Assembly: GCA_020310875.1 (NCBI GenBank)
Contig: CM035406.1
Coordinates: 219,649,363-219,713,362, forward strand
Direction of reading: 5' to 3'
DNA from: Ceratopteris richardii
Taxonomy: Eukaryota > Streptophyta > Polypodiopsida > Polypodiales > Pteridaceae
DNA: 64,000 nucleotides
Position 1 is the first letter of the stretch; the number at the start of each line of letters is the position of its first letter. The position numbers and the translations under genes were made by a program. This document shows, one piece after another, positions 30,773 to 41,155 of this stretch. The notes beneath the pieces were generated by a model. That model was not told the origin of the DNA, searched no databases, and saw nothing but the letters and a program-made list of their open reading frames with translations.

Positions 30773-33700
30773 TTAATTGAGGCTCTTCTCTATCTTCTTT
30801 ACTCCAGCCATATCCTTGAATCTTTGTAGTTTTGGTCCATCTAGACTTTTAGTCATCATATCTGCAACTTGATCTTTTGTGGGAGTGTGTATGACTTCAA
30901 TCTCTTTCTCAATGACCTTCTCTCTCAGAAAATGATACTGTATTTCAATATGCTTAGTTCTAGCATGAAATACAGGATTAGCTGCCAAGTATAATGAACT
31001 CATATTGTCTCCACAAATAATAGGAGTACTCTGAATCACATCAAAAACTTTCAAAAGTGTCTTTAGCCATATTACCTCTTTTGCAGCTTCCACCATACCT
31101 TTATATTCTGCCTCTGTAGATGACAAAGCAACTGTATGTTGCTTCTTGGAACACCATGAAATCAATTTGTCTCCTACATAGCACAAGTATCCATGTGTTG
31201 ATCTTCTATCATCCACATTACCTGCCCAATCTGCATCACTATATATCTTAATTCTTGTATCTGAAGTAAACCCATAGTACAACCCTTCTTTGAGTGTACC
31301 CTTGATGTACCTAAGTACTCTTTGTCCTGCAATCCAATGTTCCTTTCTAGGACAATGCATGAATTGTGAAAGCACACCAACTGCATATGACAAGTCAGGC
31401 CTTGTCAATGTAGCATAAATCAAGCTACCAACCAAACTTTGATAGAGTTTCATATCTCTGAACTCTTCTCCTCCAAACCTAGACAATTTATGGTTCACTT
31501 CCAAAGGTGTAGGTGCAACCCTGCAATCTTCCATTTTAAATTTGGTTAGCAAATTTTTAAGATACCTTTCTTGGGTCACATATACTCCATGTTGAGTATA
31601 AGAGATCTCCATTCCCAAGAAGAATGATAGGTTCTCCAAATCACTGATTTTGAACTCTTTCTCCATCTGCTTTTTGATCATTTGTATCCCCTTATCATCT
31701 GTTCCTGTAAGTATTATGTCATCAACATAAATACACACATAAATGAATCCATTTTCACTTGCTTTGACTAGCAAGCTACTATCTGCCTTTGATGCTTGAA
31801 AACCAAGATCATTCAAGAATTTTACAAGCCTATAATTCCAAGCCCTTGGGGCTTGCTTCAACCCATACAAAGCTCTCTTGAGCTTACACACATAATTTGG
31901 ACTCACTTTTTCTTTGAACCCATCTGGTTGCTCCATGTAGACTTCATCTGAAATGTAACCATTCAAGAAAGCATTTTTAACATCTAATTGAGACAACTTC
32001 CAACCTTTACAAGCAGCAATTGCAATGAGTGTCCTGATGGTTGTCATCTTTGCCACAGGACTATAAGTCTCATCATAGTCCACTCCATATGTCTGTGCAT
32101 ACCCTTTCACAACAAGTCTAGCTTTGTACCTAGACACACTTCCATCTGCAAACCTTTTAGTTTTGTAAACCCACTTACAACCAATGATTTTCTGACTATT
32201 AGGTTTAGGAACCAAATCCCATGTTTGATTCTCTATCAATGCATCATACTCCTCTTGCATAGCATCTTCCCAATTCTTCTTCCCTTTGGCTTCTTCATAT
32301 GTAGAAGGGTCTTCATCTGCTTTTACCAAATAAGCATAATCTTTAGTAGTCAAGAATGAAGTGTCATAGCTATACCTTGTAGGTTGCCATTTGTGCCTAG
32401 ATGATCTCCTAACTTCTGCACTTCTTGAGGTCTCTGGTTCATCACATTCTGGATCAAACCTTGGCCTCTCTTCAACTTCAATCTGCACTTCATTACTCTC
32501 ACTTTCATCAAGTAATTGAACCTTTGCTTTACCTTTTCTTTGTTCCACTACTTCTTCATCATCTGCATGTACATTATATTTACCTGCATACCAAGTACCT
32601 TGCTCATCAAATGTAACATCCTTGGATACAATAAATTGCTTTGTGGATGGACTCCACAACCTGTATCCCATTTGCTTATCATCATAACCAATGAATACAT
32701 ACTTCTCTGCCTTAGGCTCCAACTTATGCCTCAATTGAGATGGCACATATGCATATGCCAAGCATCCAAATATTCTGCAATGATCCAAGGTAGGTTTCTT
32801 ACCCCACCAAGCTTCATATGGTGTCATACCCTGCAAAGCTTTACAAGGCAATCTATTAACCAAATATGTAGCTGTATTAACAGCCTCAGCCCACAAATAA
32901 TTTGGGCAATTCTTCTCTTTCATCATGGACCTTGCAAACTCAACAAGAGTCCTATTTCTTCTTTCTGCTACCCCATTTTGTTGAGGAGAGTACCTGCAAG
33001 TAACTTCTCTCTTTATACCTGCATTCCACAAATAATCATTGAACTCATTTGAAAAATACTCTCCCCCTCCATCTGACCTTAGTCTCCTCAATTTTTGACC
33101 TGTAATCCTTTCTGCATATGCATGATAGTGTTTAAATGTATTAAACACTTCTGACTTTTCCTTAATCACATAAATTGTGATCCACCTGGTAGCATCATCA
33201 ACATATATGACATAATATCTTGAACCATTTATACTAAAGTCCTTTGAAGGACCCCACACATCTGTATGCACCAATTCAAGTCTTTCTGAATACATAAATC
33301 CATGCTTGGAATAGGATTGCTTATGAGCCTTACCTAATTGACATGCCTCACATCTGTATGTCATGTGTTGACCTGCAATGTTAGGCATTCCAAGCACTGA
33401 ATCATTGTTAATCATTTCTTTGATACCTCTTTCATTAAAGTGTCCAAGTCTTTTGTGCCAAAGATCCAATTCTGACACCTTCTGCTCTCCATATGTGAAC
33501 ATAGCATGTCCAACATTTCCTTGTACCTTCAATGTGAAAAGCCTTCCTTCTTTCTTTCCTGCAATAACTTGTTTATACCCTTGACTAGGGTCTTCCACAT
33601 AAACTCCATCATTTGTGAACCTTACCTCATATCCTTTTTCCACAATTTGACCTACACTGATCAAATTCTTTGGAATTGTGGGAACATAAAGTACCTTACT

Positions 33701-34927
33701 CAGAAGAGTGCTCCCATCCTTAGCTTTGACTGAACCAATTGACTTTACCTTATGCTTTGTATTATCACCTGTCTGCACTGTATGATTAATTGCATTATGA
33801 TCTAGGTCAGTCATCAAAGCAATATTTCCACTTAAATGAATACTACATCCTGAATCAATATAGAACACTCTCATGTCCTCATGTGAGGTTTCACATGTAT
33901 TCATAATGAGAGTCGAATCCTCCTTTTGATCTGATGCATAGTTGTAGTAGGTGTTATTATAGGATTGACTTTGGAAGTTTCTTCCACCACCTCTTCCAAA
34001 AGAATTCCTACCACCTCTACCTCTGAAATTTCCTCTCTGAAATCTACCTCCTCTTCCTCTTTGATTAAAGTTCTGATAATTACCATTGTTTTGATTATTA
34101 TGCCAACAATCATGAGATAGATGATTGGTCTTACCACATATCCAACAAGCTCTTGCATTCTCTTTGTTGTTTCTGCCTCTTCCTCTACTTCTGCCATTTC
34201 CTCTTCCTCTTATGAAGTTTGCTTGGTTTGATGTACCTTCTTCTTCACCTGATTGTTGCTTCCCTTTGTTGACTTTCTTCTTGTCTTTAGAATACATTGC
34301 ATGACCTGCACTCTTATCAACATCTCCTTTGATATCATTCTCAAAAGTTAGCATATGACCTAACAATTGATTCAAATCAGGAGTAAAGTGATCTAATGAA
34401 AGTTCTGTAGATAAAATGAAAGGCTTCCATTTCTCATCTCCTCTTAGTCCTGTGAGTATTTGTCTTACCAATTTGTCTTCTTCAATATCTTCATCAACTG
34501 CACCTAAAGAATCTGCAATGTCCTTCATCTTTGTCACATAATCAGAAATTGATTGTGAGGCCTTCTTCTTGAAGGTAGTAAACTCTGCCCATAGTGAAGC
34601 CTTCCTTGATTTGGTTGTATTTTGGAAATGCTCTTCCAAAGCATTCCAAATGTCAGAAGCACTTTCAAGTCCTCTAATGTGAGGAAGCAAATAGTCATTG
34701 ACTGCCATGTAGATGATGCTTCTTGCTTGAGCATCCTTCTTCATCCAATTCTTCAAATCTGCAAGCTCCTCCCTAGTTGGAACACTAGGATCTCTGAATT
34801 CTGGCTTTTCTTCATCTCCTGTGATGTATCCTATCAGATCTTTGCTCATAAGGTGAGCTTCCATCCTCATAGACCATGCAGGATAGTTCTCTCTATCCAA
34901 TTTTTCAATTTGGAGACTATCTCCCAT
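30773..34927 (-). CDS. Cop-B gag-pol polyprotein
   Basis: 1384 residues in one frame. Gag is about 1-250, with a zinc knuckle CWICGKTNHLSHDC at 261-274 and an Arg/Gly-rich stretch on both sides. Protease: YIDSGCS with Asp358. Integrase zinc finger: H491, H496, C526, C529. Integrase core: D556, D619, E655, the D,D35E spacing. RT: QLDVKNAFL (D982) and YVDDI (D1069, D1070). RNase H: YSDADWAG (D1231) and STEAEY. The order protease, integrase, RT, RNase H defines Ty1/copia. The product would make virus-like particles in the cytoplasm and integrate the DNA copy. The start MGDSLQIEKLDRENYPAWSM is shared with Cop-A and Cop-C. Confidence 0.96.
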   Translation of the reverse strand: MGDSLQIEKLDRENYPAWSMRMEAHLMSKDLIGYITGDEEKPEFRDPSVPTREELADLKNWMKKDAQARSIIYMAVNDYLLPHIRGLESASDIWNALEEHFQNTTKSRKASLWAEFTTFKKKASQSISDYVTKMKDIADSLGAVDEDIEEDKLVRQILTGLRGDEKWKPFILSTELSLDHFTPDLNQLLGHMLTFENDIKGDVDKSAGHAMYSKDKKKVNKGKQQSGEEEGTSNQANFIRGRGNGRSRGRGRNNKENARACWICGKTNHLSHDCWHNNQNNGNYQNFNQRGRGGRFQRGNFRGRGGRNSFGRGGGRNFQSQSYNNTYYNYASDQKEDSTLIMNTCETSHEDMRVFYIDSGCSIHLSGNIALMTDLDHNAINHTVQTGDNTKHKVKSIGSVKAKDGSTLLSKVLYVPTIPKNLISVGQIVEKGYEVRFTNDGVYVEDPSQGYKQVIAGKKEGRLFTLKVQGNVGHAMFTYGEQKVSELDLWHKRLGHFNERGIKEMINNDSVLGMPNIAGQHMTYRCEACQLGKAHKQSYSKHGFMYSERLELVHTDVWGPSKDFSINGSRYYVIYVDDATRWITIYVIKEKSEVFNTFKHYHAYAERITGQKLRRLRSDGGGEYFSNEFNDYLWNAGIKREVTCRYSPQQNGVAERRNRTLVEFARSMMKEKNCPNYLWAEAVNTATYLVNRLPCKALQGMTPYEAWWGKKPTLDHCRIFGCLAYAYVPSQLRHKLEPKAEKYVFIGYDDKQMGYRLWSPSTKQFIVSKDVTFDEQGTWYAGKYNVHADDEEVVEQRKGKAKVQLLDESESNEVQIEVEERPRFDPECDEPETSRSAEVRRSSRHKWQPTRYSYDTSFLTTKDYAYLVKADEDPSTYEEAKGKKNWEDAMQEEYDALIENQTWDLVPKPNSQKIIGCKWVYKTKRFADGSVSRYKARLVVKGYAQTYGVDYDETYSPVAKMTTIRTLIAIAACKGWKLSQLDVKNAFLNGYISDEVYMEQPDGFKEKVSPNYVCKLKRALYGLKQAPRAWNYRLVKFLNDLGFQASKADSSLLVKASENGFIYVCIYVDDIILTGTDDKGIQMIKKQMEKEFKISDLENLSFFLGMEISYTQHGVYVTQERYLKNLLTKFKMEDCRVAPTPLEVNHKLSRFGGEEFRDMKLYQSLVGSLIYATLTRPDLSYAVGVLSQFMHCPRKEHWIAGQRVLRYIKGTLKEGLYYGFTSDTRIKIYSDADWAGNVDDRRSTHGYLCYVGDKLISWCSKKQHTVALSSTEAEYKGMVEAAKEVIWLKTLLKVFDVIQSTPIICGDNMSSLYLAANPVFHARTKHIEIQYHFLREKVIEKEIEVIHTPTKDQVADMMTKSLDGPKLQRFKDMAGVKKIEKSLN

Positions 34928-35137
34928 CTTTACTTCACCTGTAGCTTCAAATCTTTAACCTTTACAGATAATAAATGTACCTTTACTTCGAATGTTGCTC
35001 CTTCTGATCCTTTTGATGCTCTTTGTATGTCTTCCTTTGATCTTTCTTCAACCTTTACCCTTCTGCACCTTCAAAATGTAAAGTTTTGTATTTCTGCAAT
35101 AGTCGGAGTCTTCTTCACTTCAATTTTGACATAACCT

Positions 35138-35149
35138 GCTCTGATACCA
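35138..35149 (-). promoter_or_regulatory. Cop-B primer-binding site, tRNA-iMet
   Basis: TGGTATCAGAGC on the minus strand, one base from the 5' LTR. Confidence 0.95.
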
Positions 35150-35150
35150 C

Positions 35151-36172
35151 TGATGGAGAGTGTTAATCTCCAAAAGAACAAGTTAACCTTGAATTTAGAT
35201 CACCTCTATATCAAGATCAACTTTAGACTCCACCTAATTTAGATAATCTTCATCAAATTATCAGAAAATTGATTATTCTGAAAATTTCAGTTTCTTCAGA
35301 AAAGTCTGCTGCAGATTAGTCACTCATTGACTAATCAATCCTGTAAAGTTTTTGATAAAACTTTGCACAACACTTCGCCTTAAGGTTGCGCAACTTTGCC
35401 AAGTTAAATCTCTCAAAAAGATTAAGTATACACTGAGAAATGTGTGAAACACTTTACCTATGTCTGAAAGTGCTTCTCTGCAATGGCGACTTTGACACCT
35501 GCAACTTCTTAGCACTGGTTCTCCCAAAGTAAATCCCGTTTGATCAAGATCTTTTAGCCATAGATAGCTTACCTTCCAACTTAGATTTTAAGCCCTCATT
35601 TGTGTAAAACTTTACACTGTAGACTGAGCAATGATCATTTCATTGAAGATGAAATGTGCGCCAGATTTCTCGACTGTTAGAACATTCTTACATATGAATG
35701 TTCCTAATCAAAATTCTCACAGCCTGATTACAATTAACCTCTCAAATTCTAGCCATAGATAGATTAGCTATGGACTTAGATACGTACAAAAGGATTTCTC
35801 AAAAGATTAAACACAGAGGGAGCAGACAGCAAAATATAGGGCGCAAAATTTTTCGATTTCTCAGAAAATTTACATCTAAGTGAGGATGGACAATTCACTC
35901 ACTCTTCATGTGTCTAATGACACTAATTTCTCTCTCCCTATTCTCAAAATCTCTTCTGCTCTATTTGCCCGACATTTTCAAACATATTTATAGATGAATA
36001 TATACAAGTGTATGACTTAAACAAGGATATAAGTCAGCTAATGTACATATGTGTACATATCTTTGAGTTTTCTGAAAATATCCTTCCTTCAACCATCTGA
36101 CTTTGTTTCCTTCTTGACTTCTTGACTTCATTTCTCCATAATCCTTCAATTGATGATTGTCATGCACCAACA
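35151..36172 (-). repeat. Cop-B 5' LTR
   Basis: 1022 bp, the same length as the 3' LTR and nearly identical to it, followed by the second AGAAG target copy. Confidence 0.96.
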
Positions 36173-37480
36173 AGAAGTTCTTTATCATGAATTTCATAAT
36201 TAATATCTGGAGGGAAAAACTTCCTTGAATGATATGCAACTGGATGTAAGTGTCCATCATTTCCATATTGGGAAAGAATGGCTCCTAGAGCAAAGTTTGA
36301 TGCATCTGTCTCAAGGAAGAAGGGCTTACTGGAATCAGGATGAACTAGAATTGGAGCAGTAGTAAATGCTGATTTTAAGGTCTGAAAGGGCATTTTTGCT
36401 TCTTCGGTCCATGAGAATTTGGAGTTCCTTGTAAGCTTGGTAAGAGGTGTCACTATCTTGGAGTATCTCTTATGAATATCCTGTAGAAATTGGAAAACCC
36501 CAAAAAACATTGTACATCTCGAACACATGAAGGCGGTTGCGAATCAAGGATTGTCTCAATCTTCTTAGGATCCATAAAAATTCCTTTATCTGATACAATG
36601 TACCCTAAAAATTCCACTTCCGTCTTATGGAAAGAGCACTTCTACAATTTTGCATATAATCCTTTTTCTCTTAGTTTCTCTAGGACTATCTTCACATGAC
36701 ATTCATGATCCTCTAGATTTTTAGAAAATATCAAGATATTATCAAGGTATATTACAACAAAATCATCTAAATATTCTTGAAAGATATCATTCATCATATG
36801 TTGGAAGACAGCTGGAGCATTTGTGAGACCAAATGGCATAACTACATATTCAAAATGGCCATACCTTGTCCGAAATGTTGTCTTCCATTCGTCTCCTTCT
36901 CTGATCCTGACAAGCTTGTAAGCTCCTCAAAGGTCAATCTTCGTGAAGAATTTTGCTTTTCCAAGGCGTTCCAAGAGCTCGGATATGAGTGGTAGAGGGT
37001 ATCTGTTCTTTATAGTGACTTTATTCAATCCACGATAGTCTACACACATCCGAGAGTCCCATCCTTCTTCTTTACAAATAAAATAGGAGCTCCTGCTAGA
37101 GACTTTGAGTGTTTGATAAACCCCTTTGCTAGATTCTCATCAATGTTCTTGTGTAGTTATGTAAGTTCCTCTGAGGATAGTCTATAGATTGGTCCAAAGG
37201 GCGGTTGTGCTCCCTCTTGAAGTTCTATGGCACAATCATAGGGTCTATGGTCTGGAAGGATGTCTGCATTCTTCTTTTCAAAAACATCTTCAAAGCCTTT
37301 GTACTGATTGGGTAGCTGCACTGGATCATCTTTCTTGGATTCTTGAGCTAGTATGGCATAGTCGGTTCCTTCCTTACTGCATGTATGAAGGCTTTGGCTC
37401 CGACATATGTTGGGTTCTTTTGGATATCTCGAGGGGTGATTTTATTATTCTCCCAATTAATTTCTGGATTATGTTTCTTT
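36173..37480 (-). pseudogene. Chr-1 reverse transcriptase and N-terminal RNase H
   Basis: RT motifs include [20 protein letters not shown], then [19 protein letters not shown], the palm region, followed by [20 protein letters not shown] and the RNase H start FFLETDASNFALGAILSQYG, HPVAYHSRKFFPPDINY. These are typical chromovirus RT and RNase H signatures. Cop-B is inserted at the right side of the RNase H when read on the minus strand. Broken copy. Confidence 0.88.
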
Positions 37481-37568
37481 AACCACGGCATTTTGATGAT
37501 AACCATATTTACTGGACTCGATATTACATTGAAACATATGTGTGAATCATGGTCACCAAGGTATACTC

Positions 37569-37922
37569 TTAGTGTATGGTTTCCATGATTATATTCCTCA
37601 ATGCTAGAGGCTGTCCATCTACTACTTTAGCTACTACTGGTCTGTTCTTCCGAAGTACTGGAATTCCATGTTTCTTAATGAGTCCTTCATCAATGAAATA
37701 TGAGGACGCTCCAAAATCTACCAGAGCTATAAGGGAAAGGGTCTTCTTAGACATGATTAACTTGACAGGGGCAAGACATGTTTTTATGGGTGTGGATGGA
37801 ATTATGAGACCCTTTCTTATATCATGGTCCGGCTGTATGGTCTCTTTTACAACTGGACTTCCTCGTTTCCCTGATCCACAAGGGTGGCTACAACTTTGGA
37901 GTTTGTTCTCTTGTTGGGACAA
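37569..37922 (-). pseudogene. Chr-1 protease
   Basis: LIALVDFGASSYFIDEGLIK carries the D-x-G-A loop of a retropepsin, followed by VVAKVVDGQPL as the flap region. It overlaps the end of the gag block in another frame, as usual for adjacent gag and pol blocks. Confidence 0.8.
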
Positions 37923-38626
37923 TTAACTGCAATGTGGCTAGGGTTTCCACAATATAGACATAATTTGTTATCCCTCCTTCTTTGTTTCTCTTGTGGTGTT
38001 AGAGGTTGGAACCTAGTTACATCTATCTGCATAGGTTCGGGCATGGACTCATCTCTAGGAGTAGGCTGGAAAGGTTTCCATTGGCGAGGTCTTCCTTCTA
38101 CTTGTTTCTCTTGTTTCCTTTCAAAAAGGCGGTTATCACATTGAATGGCTTGATTGATGTATTCATTCAATGTCTTCACCTTTGGCATCGTGAGTAGAAG
38201 GTCCTTCACATCATCCCTTAAGCCCCATCTAAATTGGCTTATGAAATAATCTTCATTCCAAGTGAGGTCACATATCAACTGCCTAAATTCTGATGCGTAG
38301 GTAGAGATAGGGCGGTTACCTTGACGTAGCTTTCGAAGTTTTGTTTCTGCCACTCGACTCATGTCTTCATCTCCAAATGTGGCGATGAGCTCTCTAAGAA
38401 ACCCCTCATAGTCATGAAGTACGGCCATATCCTTCTCCAAGATTGGGGCGAACCACGATAATGCTTGATCGTAGAGCAAGGTTCCAATAAAACCGACCTT
38501 GGATGCATCATCAAGGTATCTATCAAGCTGCATACGGCTGTACAATTTGACTTGTTGCAAGAATCCCCAGAACTTTGTGCGATCACCATCAAACTTTTCT
38601 AGCATGCAGATCTTAGGTTCCCTCAT
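37847..38626 (-). pseudogene. Chr-1 gag
   Basis: 260 residues: MLEKFDGDRTKFWGFLQQVK, ALSWFAPILEKDMAVLHDYE, GFLRELIATFGDEDMSRVAE, then LRQGNRPISTYASEFRQL match the capsid part of the retrotransposon gag family. A zinc knuckle CLYCGNPSHIAVNC follows near residue 222. Gag-only style without Arg-rich repeats, unlike the copia gag nearby. Confidence 0.88.
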
Positions 38627-38867
38627 AAAGGATGTACTAGGTCATTGATTTACTTGCATACTCCCTTGATTTGTCTGAAAACTCCCGATTCGTTCTTGTA
38701 ATTCTTAGAGGAGTGCACCTACATGCCCTGTATGTCCCATCTTGATTTGTGTCTGTCGATGAGTTAGGTCTTCGACTTGTTGTTGGAGACTCTGAAGTGA
38801 TGCTACAATCTGTTCATAAGCATTCTCCATGATGACCGGTCTTGGATGGAAGCGAGTCTTGCCAAAA
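38627..38867 (-). other. Chr-1 leader between 5' LTR and gag
   Basis: About 240 bp. Next to the LTR the minus strand reads TTTTGGCAAGACTCGCTTCC, where the primer site should be. TGGCAAGACTCGCTTCC has the expected TGG start, but I cannot assign it to a tRNA. The inner part may still be the N-terminal gag (HDGTYRACRCTPLR-like codons are not informative). Confidence 0.5.
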
Positions 38868-39573
38868 TGTCAGGGGAGCACTAGATTGTGCTCTCTGACT
38901 ATAGTAGACAAGATTTCCGAAATACACTTATTATTACAAGAACACCCACACAGGGAAAATAATACAAGAAGATGTAGCCGGTATGAGACGTCCCACAACC
39001 CAGGACCAATAGGTATGGAAAATAGGACTAGAGATGATACAAGAGATCCCACAACCCGGGATTGTAAGTATGAGACAAGATATCTAGATTACAAGAACTC
39101 CCCTTTGGGAGATGGACTAGATACAAGAAAGAACTCGACAAGATCTCGTACTACGAGATTACAAGAGGACAAGACTAGATGTCCAGGATACAAGACTAGA
39201 CAGGACTGGAACAAGGAACAAGACAAGAATAGGAACTGGAACTTGGAGAGTACTTACTTGGTGGTCACGACTCCTTGAGCTCCCAAGACTAGTATTGACA
39301 AGACTGATTATGAATGTGGCCAACCCCTCCTTATATAACTTTTCAAGGGTAGTTCATGAAAGGCGGTTACGAATTGATGATGTCATCGATGATGTCATCA
39401 ATTCAAAACATGAGCTCTGGATATCTAAATCAGGCAAGTAGATAGTCGATCTTAGGGTTTTGGCACGTTTGGGACGCAATGGAAGCATTGGTTTCCCCTA
39501 AGTCTGAACGAATCATGAGATACAGGGTTCACATGGAATCTAAGGTTTAGGATGGTTTCCTTTGTTCATGACA
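38868..39573 (-). repeat. Chr-1 5' LTR
   Basis: 706 bp, matching 27214-27908 at roughly 95% by eye, with an extra GATGATGTCATC unit near 39380. TATATAA lies near 39330 on the minus strand. Confidence 0.9.
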
Positions 39574-40366
39574 ACACCCGCCCCTTCCACCATAGTTCCC
39601 CCCATTCCAATCAATCTGTTCCTCAACCCATCCTTTCCTTCATTTCCCATCCCTTGAAGGCCTATGTTTCCATTTCCAACCCCCATGACCTTCTCCCCAG
39701 TGTCACCTACTTGTCCTACTATATCACCTTTGCCCTCTCCTTTACTTCAAACCATCCAGACACTCAACAGGTCATATATTCCTCTTCCTTTGTAAATCCC
39801 ATGTTCACCCCCACTTATTGCACCCACCATCACACCACTATTCATAGTTAGTGCACTAGATGCCACGTCCAGGGACATGGACATTTCACCACCTACAGCA
39901 CCATCGCTCACATCCACAATTTCACCACCATATGTCCACACGCCACAATTTTCTATGGTCACCACTGCATCCACCCTGCCATTCCCCTTTCCCTTTCCCC
40001 TTGCATCTGCACCTGCATTAACATCATCCTCACATATCACACCATTGTTATTATCACCCACCATTGACACTACATTCCATCAAATGTTTACTTGTATGAC
40101 TCAAGTTAGAGAAGATTTTGCATCTCTAGGAAGTAATTACTAGACATTGCAATAGACTACTGTATAGCTACAAGCATAGTTAAATTCTTTAACCATCGAG
40201 AATGCTTCCCTGAACACACGCAATAAAGAATTACATGAGGCTTACCACTTGTCAGAGTTAGAATCAGAATAGAAGACTAAAGAAGCCTCACAGATGTAGA
40301 AAACCTTTTACATGCTCAGACAGTATGGCACACCACACTCACACGTAGTATGGGACTATTGATCTA
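39574..40366 (+). mobile_element. OTA-2: fragment, right part (Pro-rich and coiled coil)
   Basis: It continues the Pro/Thr/Ser-rich region of 26900-27213 after Chr-1. MDISPPTAP (39877) matches the marker in OTA-1 and OTA-3. A polar helical stretch follows (NTRNKELHEAYHLSELESE, near 40200-40270) like the OTA-1 coiled coil. The sequence stops resembling OTA at about 40315-40366, next to an unrelated primer site. Broken fragment. Confidence 0.6.
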
Positions 40367-40378
40367 GCTCTGATACCA
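40367..40378 (-). promoter_or_regulatory. orphan tRNA-iMet primer-binding site
   Basis: The minus strand reads TGGTATCAGAGC, an exact match to the site used by the copia elements here, but no copia sequence adjoins it. It marks the edge of a further LTR element whose internal part is not seen. Confidence 0.65.
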
Positions 40379-41155
40379 CCGAAAGAACTTGGAGAAGCTT
40401 GTAGAAGGTAGAAAAGTGTGTTTCGAAGCGACGAAGTTTGGTCTAGCCAACCGGCACAAGACCAGCCCTTGAGCTTATGGAGACTCAAATAGTCCTTATA
40501 AGCATGTGATAAGTGCAAAGAAGCACACTATGTACTTTGGAGCATCAAGGAGAATGAGTCGATACAAAACAGATAGGTTCGCGGGTTGACTAGCTCAAAA
40601 AACTTACTATCTATGGAAGAGACAATGAACTTCAAATGCCCATAGAGACCAGGGTGATTACAATTAGAAAAAATCCTTTTATGGGAGTGATAAACATAGG
40701 GTTCAGTGTATAGAATTCACAAAAGTATAAGGAATAAGCAAAATATGCTATAGGAATGAATGAGACATTCATCGGTGGTACTTCCTATTTTTCAGGAATA
40801 CATAGAGATTGACCCCGAGATAGACAAACTCCGTTTTCTCCCAATCTACTGAACCAAATGCTAGGAAAATTTATAAGCTAAACTAGACACTAATAACTTT
40901 CCAATGAGCCATCGTGCACTCAATTTGGAGCTCTCGAGAGAGAGCAGCAACCTCTGCAAGATTACTGTTGGCGAAGAAGATGATGCACAAAATTGAAGGA
41001 GCAAGACAATGATGGTCACAAGTGTATGTATATTGCTTCCATGTAATGTACAAGTGATTTCAAGTCTTTATATAGACTCTAGGAGTGTTCCACCACTTCT
41101 ACAAGTGAAGTTTGAATTCAAATGAAGGTGGGAATGGTTGTTGGAGGGAATCAGA
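40379..41155 (-). repeat. LTR-like remnant of an unplaced minus-strand element
   Basis: About 780 bp without protein homology, directly on the LTR side of the orphan primer site. The minus strand has a TATA box (TATATAAAG, 41066-41074). Its far end is cut by the OTA-3 3' LTR, so OTA-3 probably inserted here; TCAGA (41151-41155) would be the target copy. No second LTR copy is in the window. Confidence 0.5.

Larger units (their letters stand above)
29736..36172 (-). mobile_element. Cop-B: Ty1/copia (TNT1-like) element, looks whole and young
   Basis: 6437 bp with 1022-bp LTRs at both ends, TSD AGAAG on both sides (29731-29735 and 36173-36177), an exact tRNA-iMet primer site, a polypurine tract and one 1384-codon frame. 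I count about six differences between the LTRs, near 0.6%, so insertion is recent: hundreds of thousands to a couple of million years depending on the rate used. I see no breaks. It sits inside the Chr-1 RNase H. Confidence 0.97.
27214..39573 (-). mobile_element. Chr-1: chromodomain Ty3/gypsy (chromovirus), both LTRs, broken, interrupted by Cop-B
   Basis: LTRs at 27214-27908 and 38868-39573 frame, in minus order, gag, protease, RT, RNase H, integrase and a chromodomain. Flanks read GCACC (27209-27213) and ACACC (39574-39578), a likely 5-bp target duplication with one change. LTRs differ at roughly 5% of sites by eye. The gag (FDGDRTKFWGFLQQVKLY) and chromodomain style recall Tcn1-like chromoviruses shared by fungi and early land plants; that is a tentative placement. 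The copy has several breaks besides the Cop-B insertion. Confidence 0.9.

Noticed and set aside
31988-33733. Several plus-strand reading frames of 60-180 codons
   Set aside because: All lie antisense to the intact Cop-B polyprotein and have no homology of their own.
40367-41155. Endogenous pararetrovirus (caulimovirid), which also uses the tRNA-Met site
   Set aside because: No caulimovirid protein motif is found next to it, and the TATA box and position suit an LTR better.
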